Origin: Girardinichthys multiradiatus
Lineage: Eukaryota > Chordata > Actinopteri > Cyprinodontiformes > Goodeidae
Assembly (NCBI RefSeq): GCF_021462225.1
Contig: NC_061812.1
Span: forward strand, 37,063,175 to 37,127,174
Length of the DNA stretch: 64,000 bases
Direction: 5' to 3'
Shown here one piece after another: positions 24,046 to 36,274 of the stretch. The notes beneath the pieces were generated by a model. It was not told where the DNA came from. It saw only the letters and a list, made by a program, of their open reading frames with translations, and searched no databases. The position numbers were made by a program, and so were the translations under genes. Every line of letters starts with the position of its first letter. The stretch's first letter is position 1.

Positions 24046-25230
24046 CACTCACCGGCCACTTTATTAGGTACACCTTGCTAGTACTAGGTTGGACCCCCTT
24101 TTGCCTTCATAGCATAGATTCAACAAGGTACTGGAATCATTCCTCAGAGAGTTTGGTCCATATTGACATGATAGCATTATACAGATGCTGCAGATTTGTC
24201 AGCTGCATCCATTATTCGAATCTCCCGTTCCACCACATCCCAAAGGTGCTCTATTGGATTGAGATCTGGTGACTTTGGAGGCCATTTGAGTACAGTGAAC
24301 TCATTGTCATGTTCAAGAAACCAGTCTGAAATGATTCGTGCTTTATGACATGGCGCGTTATCCTGCTGGAAGTAACCATCAGAAGATGGGTACACTGTGG
24401 TCATAAAGGGATGGACATGGTCAGCAACAATACTCAGGTAGGCTGTAGCGTTGACACGATGTTTAATTGGTACTAAGGGACCAAAGTGTGCCAAAAAAAT
24501 TATCCCCCACACCATTACACCACCACCACCAGCCTGAACCGTTGATACAAGGCAGGATGGATCCATGCTTTCATGTTGTTGAAGCCAAATTCTGACCCTA
24601 CCATCCGAATGTCGCAGCAGAAATCGAGACTCATCAGACCAGGCAACGTTTTTCCAATCTTCTATTGTCCAATTTTGGTGAGCCTGTGCGAATTGTAGCC
24701 TCAGTTTCCTGTTCTTAGCTGACAGGAGTGGCACCCGGTGTGGTCTTCTGCTACTGTAGCCCATCCGCCTCAAAGTTCGACGTGTTGTGCGTTCAGAGAT
24801 GCTCTTCTGCATGCCTTGGTTGTAACGAGTGGTTATTTGAGTAACTGTTGCCTTTCTATCAGCTCGAACCAATCTGGCCAATTCTTCTCTGACCCTCTGG
24901 TATCAACAAGGCATTTGGCTCACAGAACTGCAGCTCACTGGATATTTTCTCTTTTTCGGACCATCCTCTGTAAACCCTAGAGATGGTAGTGTGTGAAAAT
25001 CCCAGTAGATCAGCAGTTTCTGAAATACTCAGACCATCCCGTCTGGCACCAACAACCATGCCACGTTCAAAGTCACTAAAATCACCTTTCTTCCCCATTC
25101 TGATGGTCGGTTTGAAATGCAGATCATCTTGACCATGTCTACATGCCTAAATGCATTGAGTTGCTGCCATGTGATTGGATGATTAGAAATAAGGGTTAAC
25201 GACCAGTTAAAATAACTCCACGCACTGCAC
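24046..25230 (-). mobile_element. Tc1-like element of a second family (DD36E spacing), right end missing
   Basis: The left end 'cactcaccggccactttatt' follows a TA at 24044-24045 and is the recognisable terminus of a widespread fish Tc1-like family. The minus-strand transposase starts near 25098. The expected mirrored terminus is not found on the right: recognisable sequence fades at about 25,225 and a different Tc1 family begins by about 25,245. The element is therefore truncated. Confidence 0.8.
24080..25098 (-). pseudogene. Tc1-like transposase with DD36E spacing, frameshifted
   Basis: The N-terminal part (25098-24859) encodes the first helix-turn-helix, including SISETADLLGFSHTTISRVY. It then leaves frame near 24,870-24,890, and the main part continues in another frame (24881-24177) with SDESRF, FQQDNAPCHKA and NPIEHLWD. 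I count 36 residues between the second catalytic D and the E, unlike the 34 of copies A-D. The frame then ends after a short DAADKSAASV stretch at 24177, and the last about 30 codons continue in yet another frame. At least two frameshifts make it non-functional. DD36E elements have been described as a separate group (Incomer); assignment to that group is inference. Confidence 0.85.
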
Positions 25231-25244
25231 TGAGATCTGAACCT

Positions 25245-25645
25245 TTGGGAAAAGAAGTGAGTACACCCCTCAGTTAGAATGTCCACATTGTGTCAAAGTA
25301 TCAATATTTTGTGAGGTCACCATTATTTTCTGACACAGTCTTCTCTCTCTTGGACATGGAGTTTACTAGAGCCTCACTGGTTGCCACTGGAATCCTCGGT
25401 CCACTCTACCATGTTGACAGCACGGAGCTGGTAGATGCTAGAAATCTTGCGCTCCTCTACTTTCCGTTTGAGGATGCCTCACAGGTCTAGAGACACGTTT
25501 GGCCAGTCCAGCACCTTTACCCTCAGTTTCTTTAGCAAGGCAGAGTTCATCTTGAAGTTGTGTTTGGGGACATTATCAGGATGGAGTACCTCCCTGCGGC
25601 CCAGTTTCCACAGGAAGGGGAATGCTCTGCTTCATTATGTTACAT
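25245..25645 (-). mobile_element. Fragment of a third Tc1 family ('gtgagtacacccc' type)
   Basis: It begins at the terminal-repeat segment 'gtgagtacacccctcagtta' and continues into reverse-strand transposase code ('catggagtttactagagcc', 'cttgcgctcctc', 'tttccgtttgaggatgcc', 'ttaccctcagtttctttagc'). These match the C-terminal catalytic region of a known fish Tc1 family read on the minus strand. The element stops at about 25,645, so the N-terminal half and other terminus are gone. Frames are broken. Confidence 0.7.
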
Positions 25646-27140
25646 ACACACACATATATAAAAACAAATTCAAAAACAAATTTTAAAGATATGATGGATG
25701 TGAATGGTGTGATATATCTGGGTCACATTTGCAGGTTTTACTTCCATCTCTAAAATGGTGTTCTGTTTGTTTGATGACTGATTAGTGTGTGTCACTACGC
25801 AGAACACAAACAGATTTAAAAGAACTCGGATTTCATGTCTCAATACAAAGAGCTCATATTACCACCTACATGAGGGGGATTTGAAACAACTGTGAATGTT
25901 TCACACAAGACAATATAAAACTGATCAACTTCACACAAACAGCATGCCTCGCCTCATTCTTTCCACTTTTCTTCTTAAACCCCTTAAGTCAGGTTGAACC
26001 TGTAGTTGTGGGAACTAAGTCCACTTCTGTTTGAATATGTTCTAATCCTCCATTTACTATAAACTTTGAGAATTGGTTTATACATGCAGCCACAAGTGTT
26101 CTCCATCCCTCTTCTTCATTGTCTGACACAGCAGAACCTGGCACATAACCTTATCGCTCCCGAGCAGCCATGTGGGTCAGGCTTACTCACTTGAGCTTTT
26201 CGGTCGTCTTAAATGCCACCTGATCTTTGTGGTGGACTTTGGGAAATAATATGCTTCTGCCAGTGTAATTTGAGTGGAACGTCCAGTGTAGCCTGTTACC
26301 AGTAACCCTGTAAGACTGCAGGACGCAGAGAGGAAATGATGACCAAAGACAGAGTGCTCTGGATTCTCCTGTTCTCCTTAAACCTGTGGCCTACTTTCAG
26401 CTACTAAGAAAAATATGTTAGAAATCTTAACGGGCCATGAAATATTGCAGAAAATCATATCAACATATTGCATAGGGCCACTTAATATATTAAAAATAAA
26501 CATGAAAACAACACACCTGATAGATTTTGTAAATGTTTTTGCTAGTAATATTTGATATTCTAACTCAACCAAGCACACATAAATTACTGCCAGAAGTCCT
26601 TATTGTTCTGTTCAAAGCTTTATATGGCTGACTCTAATCATTTTTTTTGTTAAATATGTGCATATTTTAAGCCATCTTTAATAGTGCTGAGAAACCAAAT
26701 AGGTCTGAGTTGCTGAGTCATTGAATTCATCAAAGGCTCTTCCTCATAAATGGATATTCATAGAGATACCTGGCTTTAAACAGCTGTAACAAACAATACG
26801 TGACAGAATACACTGGCGGAAAATCCCGCATCAGCAATAAAGTAAGCAATAAAAGTGAATCTTTTTTCAAATTTAGCTGCATTTGTACAGCAATATGTGA
26901 ATCCTCCTCAACAATAACCCCCTGAACCTCTTCCCTTGTGGAAAAAAGTAAAAGGCTGACAGCTGTGGCTGGTTGCTGATAACTCAAACTGCAGGGAGCT
27001 GAGAACTAGGGACAATGTGGCCTGACATCCCAGTGAGTCAGTCTGTTAGTGCACTGGCTGTAAACATTTGTGTTTTAGTGGTTTGTTTGTGGCCCTTTTA
27101 ACTGACCGACTGGCCACTAGTAATGGCAGTCTAGCAGATG
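25646..27140. other. Unassigned sequence
   Basis: AT-rich; nothing recognised beyond frames under 90 codons. Confidence 0.5.
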
Positions 27141-27144
27141 TCAA

Positions 27145-27255
27145 ACATTGTCAGTCAGTCATTTTCTACCGCTTATTCCATAGTGGGTTGCGGGGAGCTG
27201 GTGCCTATCTCCAGCAGTCTATGGGCGAGAGGCGGGGTACACCCTGGACAAATAT
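27145..27255 (+). repeat. Short dispersed repeat ('ggcggggtacaccctgga' type)
   Basis: A stretch with 'attttctaccgcttattcc', 'ggagctggtgcctatctcc' and 'gcgagaggcggggtacaccc' is a very common vertebrate/fish interspersed repeat segment, probably LINE-derived. A decayed relative lies at 29,020-29,090. Confidence 0.55.
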
Positions 27256-29015
27256 GTCAAACATTGTTCCAAGTCAAATTATTTTAAACCACATTTTTTA
27301 AGATCATATTTAGCAGCTCTACTTATTCTGTGTTAAAGACATCAGTTGGACACAATCATTAAACAAATGCCTTTTCCAATATTACCTGCTGCGATATATA
27401 GTCACCAATATTCTAGATTAATGTAGTTGTTGCAGTGTAGCTAAATGGAGAAAGAAAATGTGTCCTTTCTTCATTGTGTCCTCCCTTTTGGCCTGCATTT
27501 TATTTATTATTCCCTTCTGTCCATCCTTATGTATTTTCTTGTGTCTTTCTTTCCCTCTTTTGTTCTGTCTGTACTTTTCCTTCCTTTTTTTCTTGTACTG
27601 TATCTCCCTTCTACATTTGTGTTCTTCCTTTTTTAGTAGATTGGCTCCTTCCTTTCTCCGTTTTTTCCAGGATCCACATTTAAAGACTGCCCTCTGTAGA
27701 AACATCTCCTTTTCATTTACTGTAAACTGTTGTATTTGGGTTAGGGTTAGGGTTAAATTCGATGTGATACCTAAAGTTGATCTTAGACTGGCTCTTTGTT
27801 GCAATCCTATACAAGCAACACAAGGGATACTTTTGAATAAGGACCATTAAACACTTTCTAAATTGTCTACTGAGACTCACAAATATTTATATTTTTTTAA
27901 CAGCAGTGCTGCTCCGAAGAATATTGTGTTGTGGTGTGATTGTGTGGTGGATCATGCTTCATCTAATTACAGAGTGCTAGAAAGATGATCTGTTCAGTGT
28001 TGTCATTTATAGTACTTGTTGTCAATGGACTGTGTTCCCATTCTCACGCTTGACTTAAAGCTTAAATACCCATACAAGGTCATTCATGTTTATGCACGCA
28101 AAGACGGTGTCACATTGGGTTTGTAGTGTCTCTGGGGGATTTCACCAGGGGGGAAATTGTTCTCCTAATTACAGTTCATATGGCAGGTAGGCAAGACATA
28201 AAGGCTTGTGAAGGTTTCAGTGATGCCCAGTAACCTTTGGGCAAAAGCCTGTGGCAGCCTGTTTTATCAAGCTGTGAGAAATTAAGTTAAAAAAAATAAT
28301 CAATGAGGATCTTAAGTGGCAGTAAAGCTTCAGAAATTGTTTGGCTTTGAGGAGGGGCCAAGAGGAATGAAAAGCTTAGAGCATGAGGTCAAGGAGAAGA
28401 AAATCAACAAGGAATAAACATGCTATTATCAAAGGGTTCAATGCAGAGAAACGTTCAAAGACACAAAAAAGCACAAGGATTAAAGTCCAAGAGGAGTCAG
28501 ACATGAAAGAGGCCAAAAGGGATCCAAACAAAAATAGCGCCTAAGAAAGCAAGAATAGTTCAAATTGGCAAAAAGAAAAGAAGGTCTGTGAACATCACAT
28601 CAGGGTCCCTGGATAGCCCGGAGATAGTATCATAAGATGCTGAAAAGAGCTAAACATATTCCCTGTTTTGGGAATAAATTATACTTTTCCTAGACTGTTA
28701 CTAACATGCACGGTCGCATTAAAATATTTTGCCTATATGTACAGTAACAATGTATATACACCTTTACGCATACTCTATATATAAATATTTTATACAGCAA
28801 AATATTGAGTCACAGGAAGATAAAAAAGTAGAAGAGTAAATTAGTTTAAGTCTGTTTTAAAGAATAGTTTTAGACTAACTTTAATTTCCTTTTTATTTTT
28901 AGATCACGAACACCAATGGGAGTTGAGCTCCTCTGGTTTCTTTACATTTCCATTGTTTTGCATTTTCTCTGTTGCAGACCGTAAATTCATTTGTTCACTT
29001 TTATTATTTTCATCT
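27256..29015. other. Unassigned sequence with a pyrimidine-rich tract
   Basis: 27,460-27,660 is strongly pyrimidine-rich on the plus strand. It yields long but compositionally driven frames on both strands (128-130 codons; Lys/Arg-rich on the minus strand). A triple 'ttaggg'-like run at 27,738-27,755 is too short to be a telomeric insertion of note. No gene was recognised. Confidence 0.5.
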
Positions 29016-29019
29016 TGTG

Positions 29020-29095
29020 CAGGGTCACTGGGAACTGGAGCCTATCCCAGTAGGTAAGAGGTGGACAGGCAATATGTCCAGCAAACTACTATGGA
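29020..29095 (+). repeat. Decayed copy of the 27.15-kb short repeat
   Basis: 'ggtcactgggaactggagcc' followed by 'tatcccagtagg' matches the order of motifs at 27,190-27,255 with heavy decay. Confidence 0.4.
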
Positions 29096-29269
29096 CCCTC
29101 ACTCTCTAATATGGCCATATGGTCACCATATATAGTTGCATGCAAATACACAGGAAAAACCTACAGTAGATACAGTATAGTTCCTCTTGAGCTTTCTTGT
29201 AAAACTAGAAGGTTTTGGGTTTAAATCTACTTGTAAATTGAACTATTTATGGATATATCCACCATGACA

Positions 29270-29400
29270 TGTAAAGAAAAGTATCCCCAGAGTATGATGC
29301 TGCCACCACCATGTTTGAATGTTGATTTATCCTTCTTTTGGTAGACAGTGTTGTCCTTGTGCCAAACAACGCTGTATTTCCTCAGAACCATTATTGTTAA
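29270..29400 (-). mobile_element. Tc1-family fragment
   Basis: 'aaaagtatccccagagtatg' followed by 'atgctgccaccaccatgttt' is reverse-strand code around the region between the catalytic aspartates in fish Tc1 transposases (compare 42,612-42,641). Only about 130 bp is recognisable, and it is heavily decayed. Confidence 0.5.
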
Positions 29401-32400
29401 ATTCTAGATTTGATCTTATTTGAGGCAAGTCTACTGTGTCCCACTGAAGCCAAAGAAACAAAAACAAAACAACCTGATAAATGTCTGTGTACAGATTTTT
29501 GTGTGAAAAGCCAGTATCAACAGAATTATTAATTTTTATTAAATGTCAATAAGTGTAACTTGTTATGAAGGGGATAATCTGGTCACATTTAAAAGCAGCA
29601 AAGAACCAAGAACTTACTCCATTGAAGGTTCAGCTTTCACACTCTTGCTTTTTGGTCACAGACTGTCTAGGTATACAGGGAGAGCAACCACTTTCATAGC
29701 ACAGTCCCTACATCTATGATACCTTTTTACACATCAAGCTTAGCCCCAGATTATTTGGATTAAACCGGAAAATCACAAAGTGTCAAAAGCGCCTGTAAAC
29801 TTATTACTCATTAAAGAGCCCTCCCGACTAGTATATGGGTAATTGCAAGTAAAATATTGTTAATAAGTTCACAGCAACACAGGTTTTCATTTAGTAATTT
29901 CAGGTTCAAAAAACAATTAACTTATTTTTGACCAGGGCAACTTTATTTGAGGTAGTGCTCAGTGGCAATGTAAGCTTAGCCTGATCCAGAAAATAAATAA
30001 AAAAAATAATAAAGTAGAGCACAACTGTAAAACCTCTCGTGACAAACTTCAGCTAGCAACAACAAGCTCCTGCACAGCTTTTTCTGAGAAAATCATGGAC
30101 ATGAACATTTCAAAGAGCTCAGTGAAGTACTGACTTTATGAGATTCATGAGATTCCTGGTATAACAGCGGCTAGGCTCACAAAGACTTCCATCTCCATTA
30201 AAAGCTTTCTTCACACATATATTCTTAAATTCATATTCCTCCAATAAATGGCTAACCTGCTACAAGTTCTGCTTATAAAGGCTTGTAACAATAAAGGGCA
30301 GCTTATCAGTTATTTAGTATACTTGCTTTTATAAATGATAGAGTTTTCTTTTGTTTCTGGCCTGTCCATACATTAGTTCCTTTTTTCCAATATCGGTTGT
30401 CTATATGAAATGATTTGAAAGCTTTGTGGATAGACTTCACAAAGACAAAGTAATATCACTTTCCATTTGTCAGAAAAACGCCTTGCACTACTGAGCAGGC
30501 AATTTGTATCATGGCAGAGATGAGAGACGCAAAGCTTATTCATCTAAAGTAAGGGACTGCTCTGCCAGATATAAGTTTCACCAGGTCTTTTATCTTTCTG
30601 TAGCTTATGACCAATTCTTCTCTTATCAGCCTCTGATACCAGCCGTCTGACAAGCAGAGGCAATTAGTTTTTATTGTAGTTTAGGAAGAGTAAGTTTTTC
30701 AAAGATACGTGATGTTACAAAAATAACACAAAATGATCTAAATAGAAAACTAGTGTGAATAAACAGAACATGAACCCCCATGGATCACACAAAATACTTT
30801 TTGGAACCTTTAAAAAAAATATAGATTTTTGTACATTTATTATAGGAAAGAATAAAATAAATATGTTCCCTGCCTCTATGCCACTATGGACTCACTATGG
30901 AGTAAGCAGTATAGAAGGTGAATGAATGACAGTTCACCAAAAGATAGAAACAAGTGTTTATAAAAGTTAATGTAATACAATTTGCCAATGTTGTTTCATC
31001 TGTCATCATTTTCAAAACATGGTTTTAATTACCTGATCACATTGATGGCCTGCGTGGACAGGTTTTAGTATAACTGTCACTTGTAATGATGCTCCTGCAA
31101 GACTGAATGTCAGTTGACAAACAGCAGGGAGCAACTTAATTTAACAGCTGAATGTTTTCAGACATCACGAGCAGACAAACACGTTTTTATAAAAGCCATT
31201 CAGATCAGTGAAGCTAAAAGGAGCCAGGAGGGTGATATAAGTTAGAAAAATCTTGGTTTTATTCTAGCCTTGTATGGGGATGAGATAGTGTGGAGGGGAA
31301 AAAAGAAATAAGTGGAGAGCTGAATGCTCGCGCACACACACAAAGGATATTCAACTTGTCCACTTCAATCGTTGCATGTCTCATTGAACAAACACACAAT
31401 TCTCTACGATACCCACAAAACATGATGCAATTGTGTATCCTTAAGCCCAACTGGTCCAGAAAACAGCCCTAATTTGGTTTGTTTTGAATAACTCTGCTGG
31501 AAGTGTAGGAGGAAACTGCTGAATTCAAGCTGAAGTGATGAAATTGCACAGCACAGTTCGCTGAGGAAAAGCCTGATGGAAATAAAGACCGGAATAATTC
31601 AAAGAAAGCTTAGGTTTTAAAGTCAGACCAGAAACCCAGATAAATAGTAGTCTAAAAACTGGATTTATATTTTGCAAGAACCATGCTTAAGATGAACACA
31701 TATATGGTGACAGATGTTGGTACGCCTGGTAAAGAAGTGTAAAAATCATTAGAATGAAGTCAATTAAACTTGTAAGGGATTGTGATTATTGATTATAAAT
31801 ATTTATCAAAAATTATAAATAAAAATAATAATTTAGAAGAAATAAATTCTAACCAAAAATCATTTCTTACAAATAAAGTTCATAGATACTCTCTTGTGGT
31901 GTGATTTGTGGGCTCACAGCACACTTAATAATTACAATTAGTTAATATAATTAGTAATTGATAATTATTAACCAAAACCAAGCTAAATGTCACTGTCTTA
32001 TCAACCATTTTACTGAAGGGTGTGGAACACTAACCTTATTTTGACACTCTTACACAAAATAAACACAAATGCTGTCTCTTCATCAATGTGAAAATAAATA
32101 AATAAACCAATTTATAAAACCAATAAAAACGACTGTTCTGGTCAACAACTTCCACCCAATTGGGCATGTACTATTCTACAAAAGGGGTACATTACTAACT
32201 AAAAATAATAATAAAAAAGACACAATATATATGCACTGAGTGTCTATGAAGATCAAACCAGCAGTTTATGGACAAATAAGAATAACACAACAATTTGGAT
32301 TAACTTGGAATGTGGAACAGAACCACTACACAGTGAAGCCTTTCTCCGTGGGTGCATCTCAACAGTGGCTATCAGCTGGTAGAATGGTAGGGCCACGCAG

Positions 32401-32860
32401 AACATCTAGCAGCTGGCCCCTTAGCCACTAGAAGCTGGTTGTAAAACCTTGGCGGGAGCTCAGTGGAAAAGCCCCAAGGGTAATAAAATTATGGAACAAA
32501 CAATGGAGTGGCCAGGCAACGAGGCCCCGACCACAGACTGCATTCTGCTTCGAATGAAAAACTTCAGCTTTAACTTCTAGCTGATTGGCAAACAGTACGA
32601 CGAAAACACACTCATACTTGAGCGCAACTGCGCTTTGCAGTTCAACAGTATTCAGAAAGCAAATCAAGACAGTTCAGCATAAACACTTCGATCCAAATTG
32701 CATGCAACAAGTTAATACATTGGATTAACTAATGGTGATCCTAATTCACCTTAACTATGCCTCACCCTGCCCAGGCCTCTGAATACACCTATCCGATTTA
32801 ATACGAAAAGAACAAAATTAGAAGAAAAAAATTAGGTAAGAAAAACAGGGGAGACCTGTA
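29401..32860. other. Unassigned sequence
   Basis: AT-rich to about 32.2 kb, then a moderately GC-richer stretch to 32.7 kb. No domain, RNA gene or repeat family was recognised. 31,960-32,210 has repeated 'aataaacacaaatgctgtct'-like text that I suspect is repeat-derived but cannot name. Confidence 0.4.
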
Positions 32861-32869
32861 GTTGTCACG

Positions 32870-33290
32870 CGTCTGTGATCAACTCAAAAGAGACAACTTC
32901 TCCTCCGTCCAAAACGGGAAAGAAAAAAAAGAGGAACCGTCGACTGGAAAAACAGGGAGGAAACTCATCTACTTAGAAACAAAACCTCTGTGGGTTTGTA
33001 CCTGCACCTGCACCTTCTGATCTTCTTGCATCGGACAGATTTCTGGCTTTCAAGCTTTTTCGAGGATGGCCAGTGTGGCGGAAAAATAAGCCCGCCCGAA
33101 ACCTTGTATTTCTCCAGAGATGTGCCTCCGAACATAGTCTCGTGACACTACTGCTGGAAATGGCGGTTAGACGTTTGTTTCCACAGGTTTTTATAAACTC
33201 TGGTGACGTTAGACCTACGACGCTTGTTGAGCTGCGTAGTAACAGTAGTTTACCTGACCAAAATATCGTGTGGCCCAACAAACTATTAGT
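32870..33290. other. CpG-richer block, possible relic promoter or element 5' region
   Basis: Compared with its surroundings this stretch has many CpGs ('cacgcgtctg', 'ccgtccaaaacggg', 'cgtcgactgg', 'acctacgacgcttg'). Two overlapping frames on opposite strands (83 and 102 codons) cross it without recognisable domains. It could be an old CpG island, an exon-bearing 5' end of an unrecognised gene, or the 5' region of a mobile element. Confidence 0.3.
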
Positions 33291-33448
33291 GCAACTTTTA
33301 AAAAAAATCCAAACTTTGATTTAAGGGCATTTATTCTGTGGAAGAAAAATCTAATGTTAAGAAATATTTTTTTGAAAACTAAATGGTACAGTTTCTGCCA
33401 CAATGCCTTCAAAATAATTATAATAATATTTTTAGTTTATATTTTTTA

Positions 33449-33481
33449 AAGTTCCTTGAAAGTCAGACTTTCAGGGAACTT
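33449..33481. repeat. Hairpin: 15-bp stem, one mismatch
   Basis: aagttccttgaaagt (33449-33463) pairs with actttcagggaactt (33467-33481) across the 3-nt loop cag. The only non-canonical position is a G-T pair. No T run follows, and the eukaryotic context argues against a bacterial-type terminator. Confidence 0.5.
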
Positions 33482-34968
33482 CCAGCTAATATGTTCTGTT
33501 TTGCTGATGTATAAACAGGACACTAAGGCCTTTTTCATTTAGTCACTTGCCACTTAAGTAGATGAGGACCCATTTTTATCCTGCCACCACACACAGTGAG
33601 CATGATGGTAAGTTAGTAAAAAAAATATTTTCATTAAACATCGCTCCCAAACAACTGGTTGGGCATCCAAAAAGTAGTTTTTCTGTCTTACCATCACAAG
33701 TATATCTAAATTTAACTGGTACTTTACATGGAGCTGTGTGCTTTGGTCAGATGGGACCAAGATTGAGCTTTACAGCAACAACTACTTCAGCCGAGTTTGG
33801 TGTTAAAAAAAAAAAAAAGGAAAGGAAAGATGAATATGTGTCACATCATACTTATACCACAGGAAAGCAGGATGTCATAAATTTTTCATCATAAGATTTT
33901 GATAACATGGAATCTTTTTCTCCTTAATGGTATCAAATCTGAAGATTTATGTTTCTAAAATTTTCACTGTAAGCTAGTGTTGTTGCAAATAAACATTAAT
34001 TTATTTTAAGGACCTTTACAGATATGCTAATAAATTTAAATGGTGTTGCATTTTATGACACCACCTTATTTTACTCATTAATGTTTGACTCTGCATTAAA
34101 ATCAACTATTCTTTCTGAAAATGAAACATTGCCAGTTGAATAAATATCGGTTAAAATGTAATGTTTCAGTTTTTACTTTAAGACTGATGCTCTTTGCAGG
34201 AACTGCTTTACATAAGAAGTAGGAGTACAATGTCTTGTTGAACAAAATATTGGCATTAGCTGAATAATTTTGGCAGGAGCAGGGGTCACCTTATAGGCAG
34301 TACCACAGGGATTTGTTACTCACTTATTTGTTATTGAAAATGTCTGTAACATGGTGCTACAGAGGACACACAAATGTTTCCCCTGAGCGAGCAAGGTATT
34401 AAAATTCACACAGAACTTTCAAACTGAACATAATCCCAAGGGATCGCATCCCACTTTCAGCAATATTATCTTGGAACTGACAAATACCACACCAAAGAAC
34501 AACAATGTGTCAGCAGGAATTAAAAAGATGCAACATCTATATGAGCATTGAAGCCTGATATAAAATCGGTCTCTTCTATTAGATTTATATGTCCACCTAC
34601 TAGATCTGTTACATTTGTGAAATAAAACTGCAGAACTAATTCAGGTTCTGTACCTTTATGTGTGTAAGTAATGCAGTCAGGTGTTGTGACAGCATCTTAT
34701 ATGTAGCACAACTATATGTCTTATATGTATAGTTGTTACATAAAGAGACAGGGACAGTCGGTGAACAGTCTCCACTGCAACAGCTGTCGCTTTAAATTAC
34801 TTATAAACCAATCGCAGATATATGTGTATGAGCAATAAAAACAACAAATCATGTTGTAATACTGAATACTGTAATACTGGAAAACTGAATTTATGTGGAT
34901 TATGTATGCTCATTCTTAACATTAAATGTGCTAGAATTATGTAGGCCTAGTCTAAACACTGCACACAT
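33482..34968. other. Unassigned sequence
   Basis: AT-rich; a 110-codon frame at 33,562-33,894 ends in a poly-lysine run from an A tract and has no recognisable domain. Confidence 0.45.
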
Positions 34969-35168
34969 GTACAGGGTCTTGCAAAAGTATTAATATCCCT
35001 TCATCATATCTTATCTCATTTCAAGCACAGTCTCAGGGTATTTTTTTGTGATTTTATGTGAAAGACCAACACAAAACGTTACATAATTGGTAACTGGAAG
35101 GAACATGATGCCTAGTTTTAAAAAATCTTTAAAAAACATTTTTAAAAATGTAAGGTTGTAGTTGTAAC

Positions 35169-36274
35169 TAGAGATGTGTAGTGACTAGTTACATTTGTGT
35201 TTTGGAAAATATGTACTTCTAGGAGTAGGTTTACTGCAACCACACAAGAGGTATGGCTCTTGGAGTCAGACCCAAATGCAGACAGAAGGGTAGGAGCAGC
35301 ACAAAATAGTGATTTTGAGAATTTTGACATGGAAATTGAACTGAACAGAGAATCTAGTAACAACCAAACAACAAAGAGCTTATAAAGGGAAAGGAATAGC
35401 TGCAGGCTATTGAGTAAATAGGACAGCGCAGGTGAGTAGAATCTACTTAATTGCATATGGCTGTGGATGAGGGTTGAAGACTAATAGACATGAATGGAGC
35501 CGAACAGAAATACAAGAAAACCCAGGGGAAATGTCAAACAGAGATCTAACAGGTGAACGACCTAAAAGTACAAAGGAAACACTGCAACAACTACTAACAA
35601 ATAATACGCACAGGAAAAGGAACTGAGGAAAACCAAAACTTTTCAAGATTGTGACAGCACCATGTGTTTTACTTTTACTAGAGCAATTTTATTTTAAAAT
35701 GCCACTATTCATCCCAACTGTAGTTACTTCATTGAATGAAGAACAAGGATGTTTTAACCGAATACGCACCAGACACAGACATACACAGTGTATGTTAAAG
35801 TGACAAATGCTTTATTGTCTTAAAGTTATTTTCTATCTGCTGAGACAGTTGTGCCATTTGGAGGTCAAGTGAAAACACAGTAAATTGTATATATTGTGTC
35901 ACAGAAAGTATTTTGCACTGTTGTAACATATATTGATATTACAAGCTTTATGTTGTGAAAAGTACTGGAAACCTGGGTTTCTTTTGTTTGAATTTGGTAT
36001 TTTGTAATGATGTGATTTGTTTTTACTATTTTTTTATTCTTTCTCAGACTTTGCACAATTTTTATATGTTTTCTGTCTGATTACATTATTTTTTACAAAT
36101 TAAATCAGATGTCATGATCAAACAAGTACTCAGTACTTGAGTAGACTTGTTACTGAAGACTTTTTTACGCATAAGTGAATTTTTGAACAATTACTTTTTA
36201 ATTTTACTTAAGTAAAAACTCAAGAAATGGTACTCTTAACTGAGTACAATTTTTGGCTACTCTACCCAACTCTG
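35169..36274. mobile_element. hAT-like non-autonomous element nested in the Tc1 MITE
   Basis: The left end 'tagagatgtgtagtgactag' and right end 'ggctactctacccaactctg' are imperfect inverted copies of a 'CAGAG(A/G)TGGGTAG' terminus seen in fish hAT-like MITEs. The right half contains the typical 'acttaagtaaaaactc' text. The immediate flanks share 'aacta', but an 8-bp duplication is not clear. Confidence 0.6.
35242..35656 (-). repeat. LTR-like dispersed repeat, copy R1d
   Basis: Reverse-orientation relative of 2379-2838. The shared stretch is 'tcagacccaaatgcagac' with 'tatggctcttgg', and the far end reads GTGACA (35651-35656). On the minus strand a TATA-like 'ctttataagctc' sits in the middle, as in an LTR promoter. 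It interrupts the hAT-like element. Confidence 0.5.

Noticed and set aside
27738..27755. GGGTTAGGGTTAGGGTTA run suggesting an interstitial telomere repeat
   Set aside because: Only about three units, well within chance or simple slippage.
27418..27850. 128-130-codon frames on both strands, the minus-strand one Lys/Arg-rich
   Set aside because: The tract is pyrimidine/purine-biased, which removes stops and gives low-complexity protein; no domain.
33449..33481. Hairpin as a transcription terminator or microRNA precursor
   Set aside because: The 3-nt loop and 15-bp stem are too short for a typical microRNA precursor, and bacterial-type terminators do not apply in this genome.
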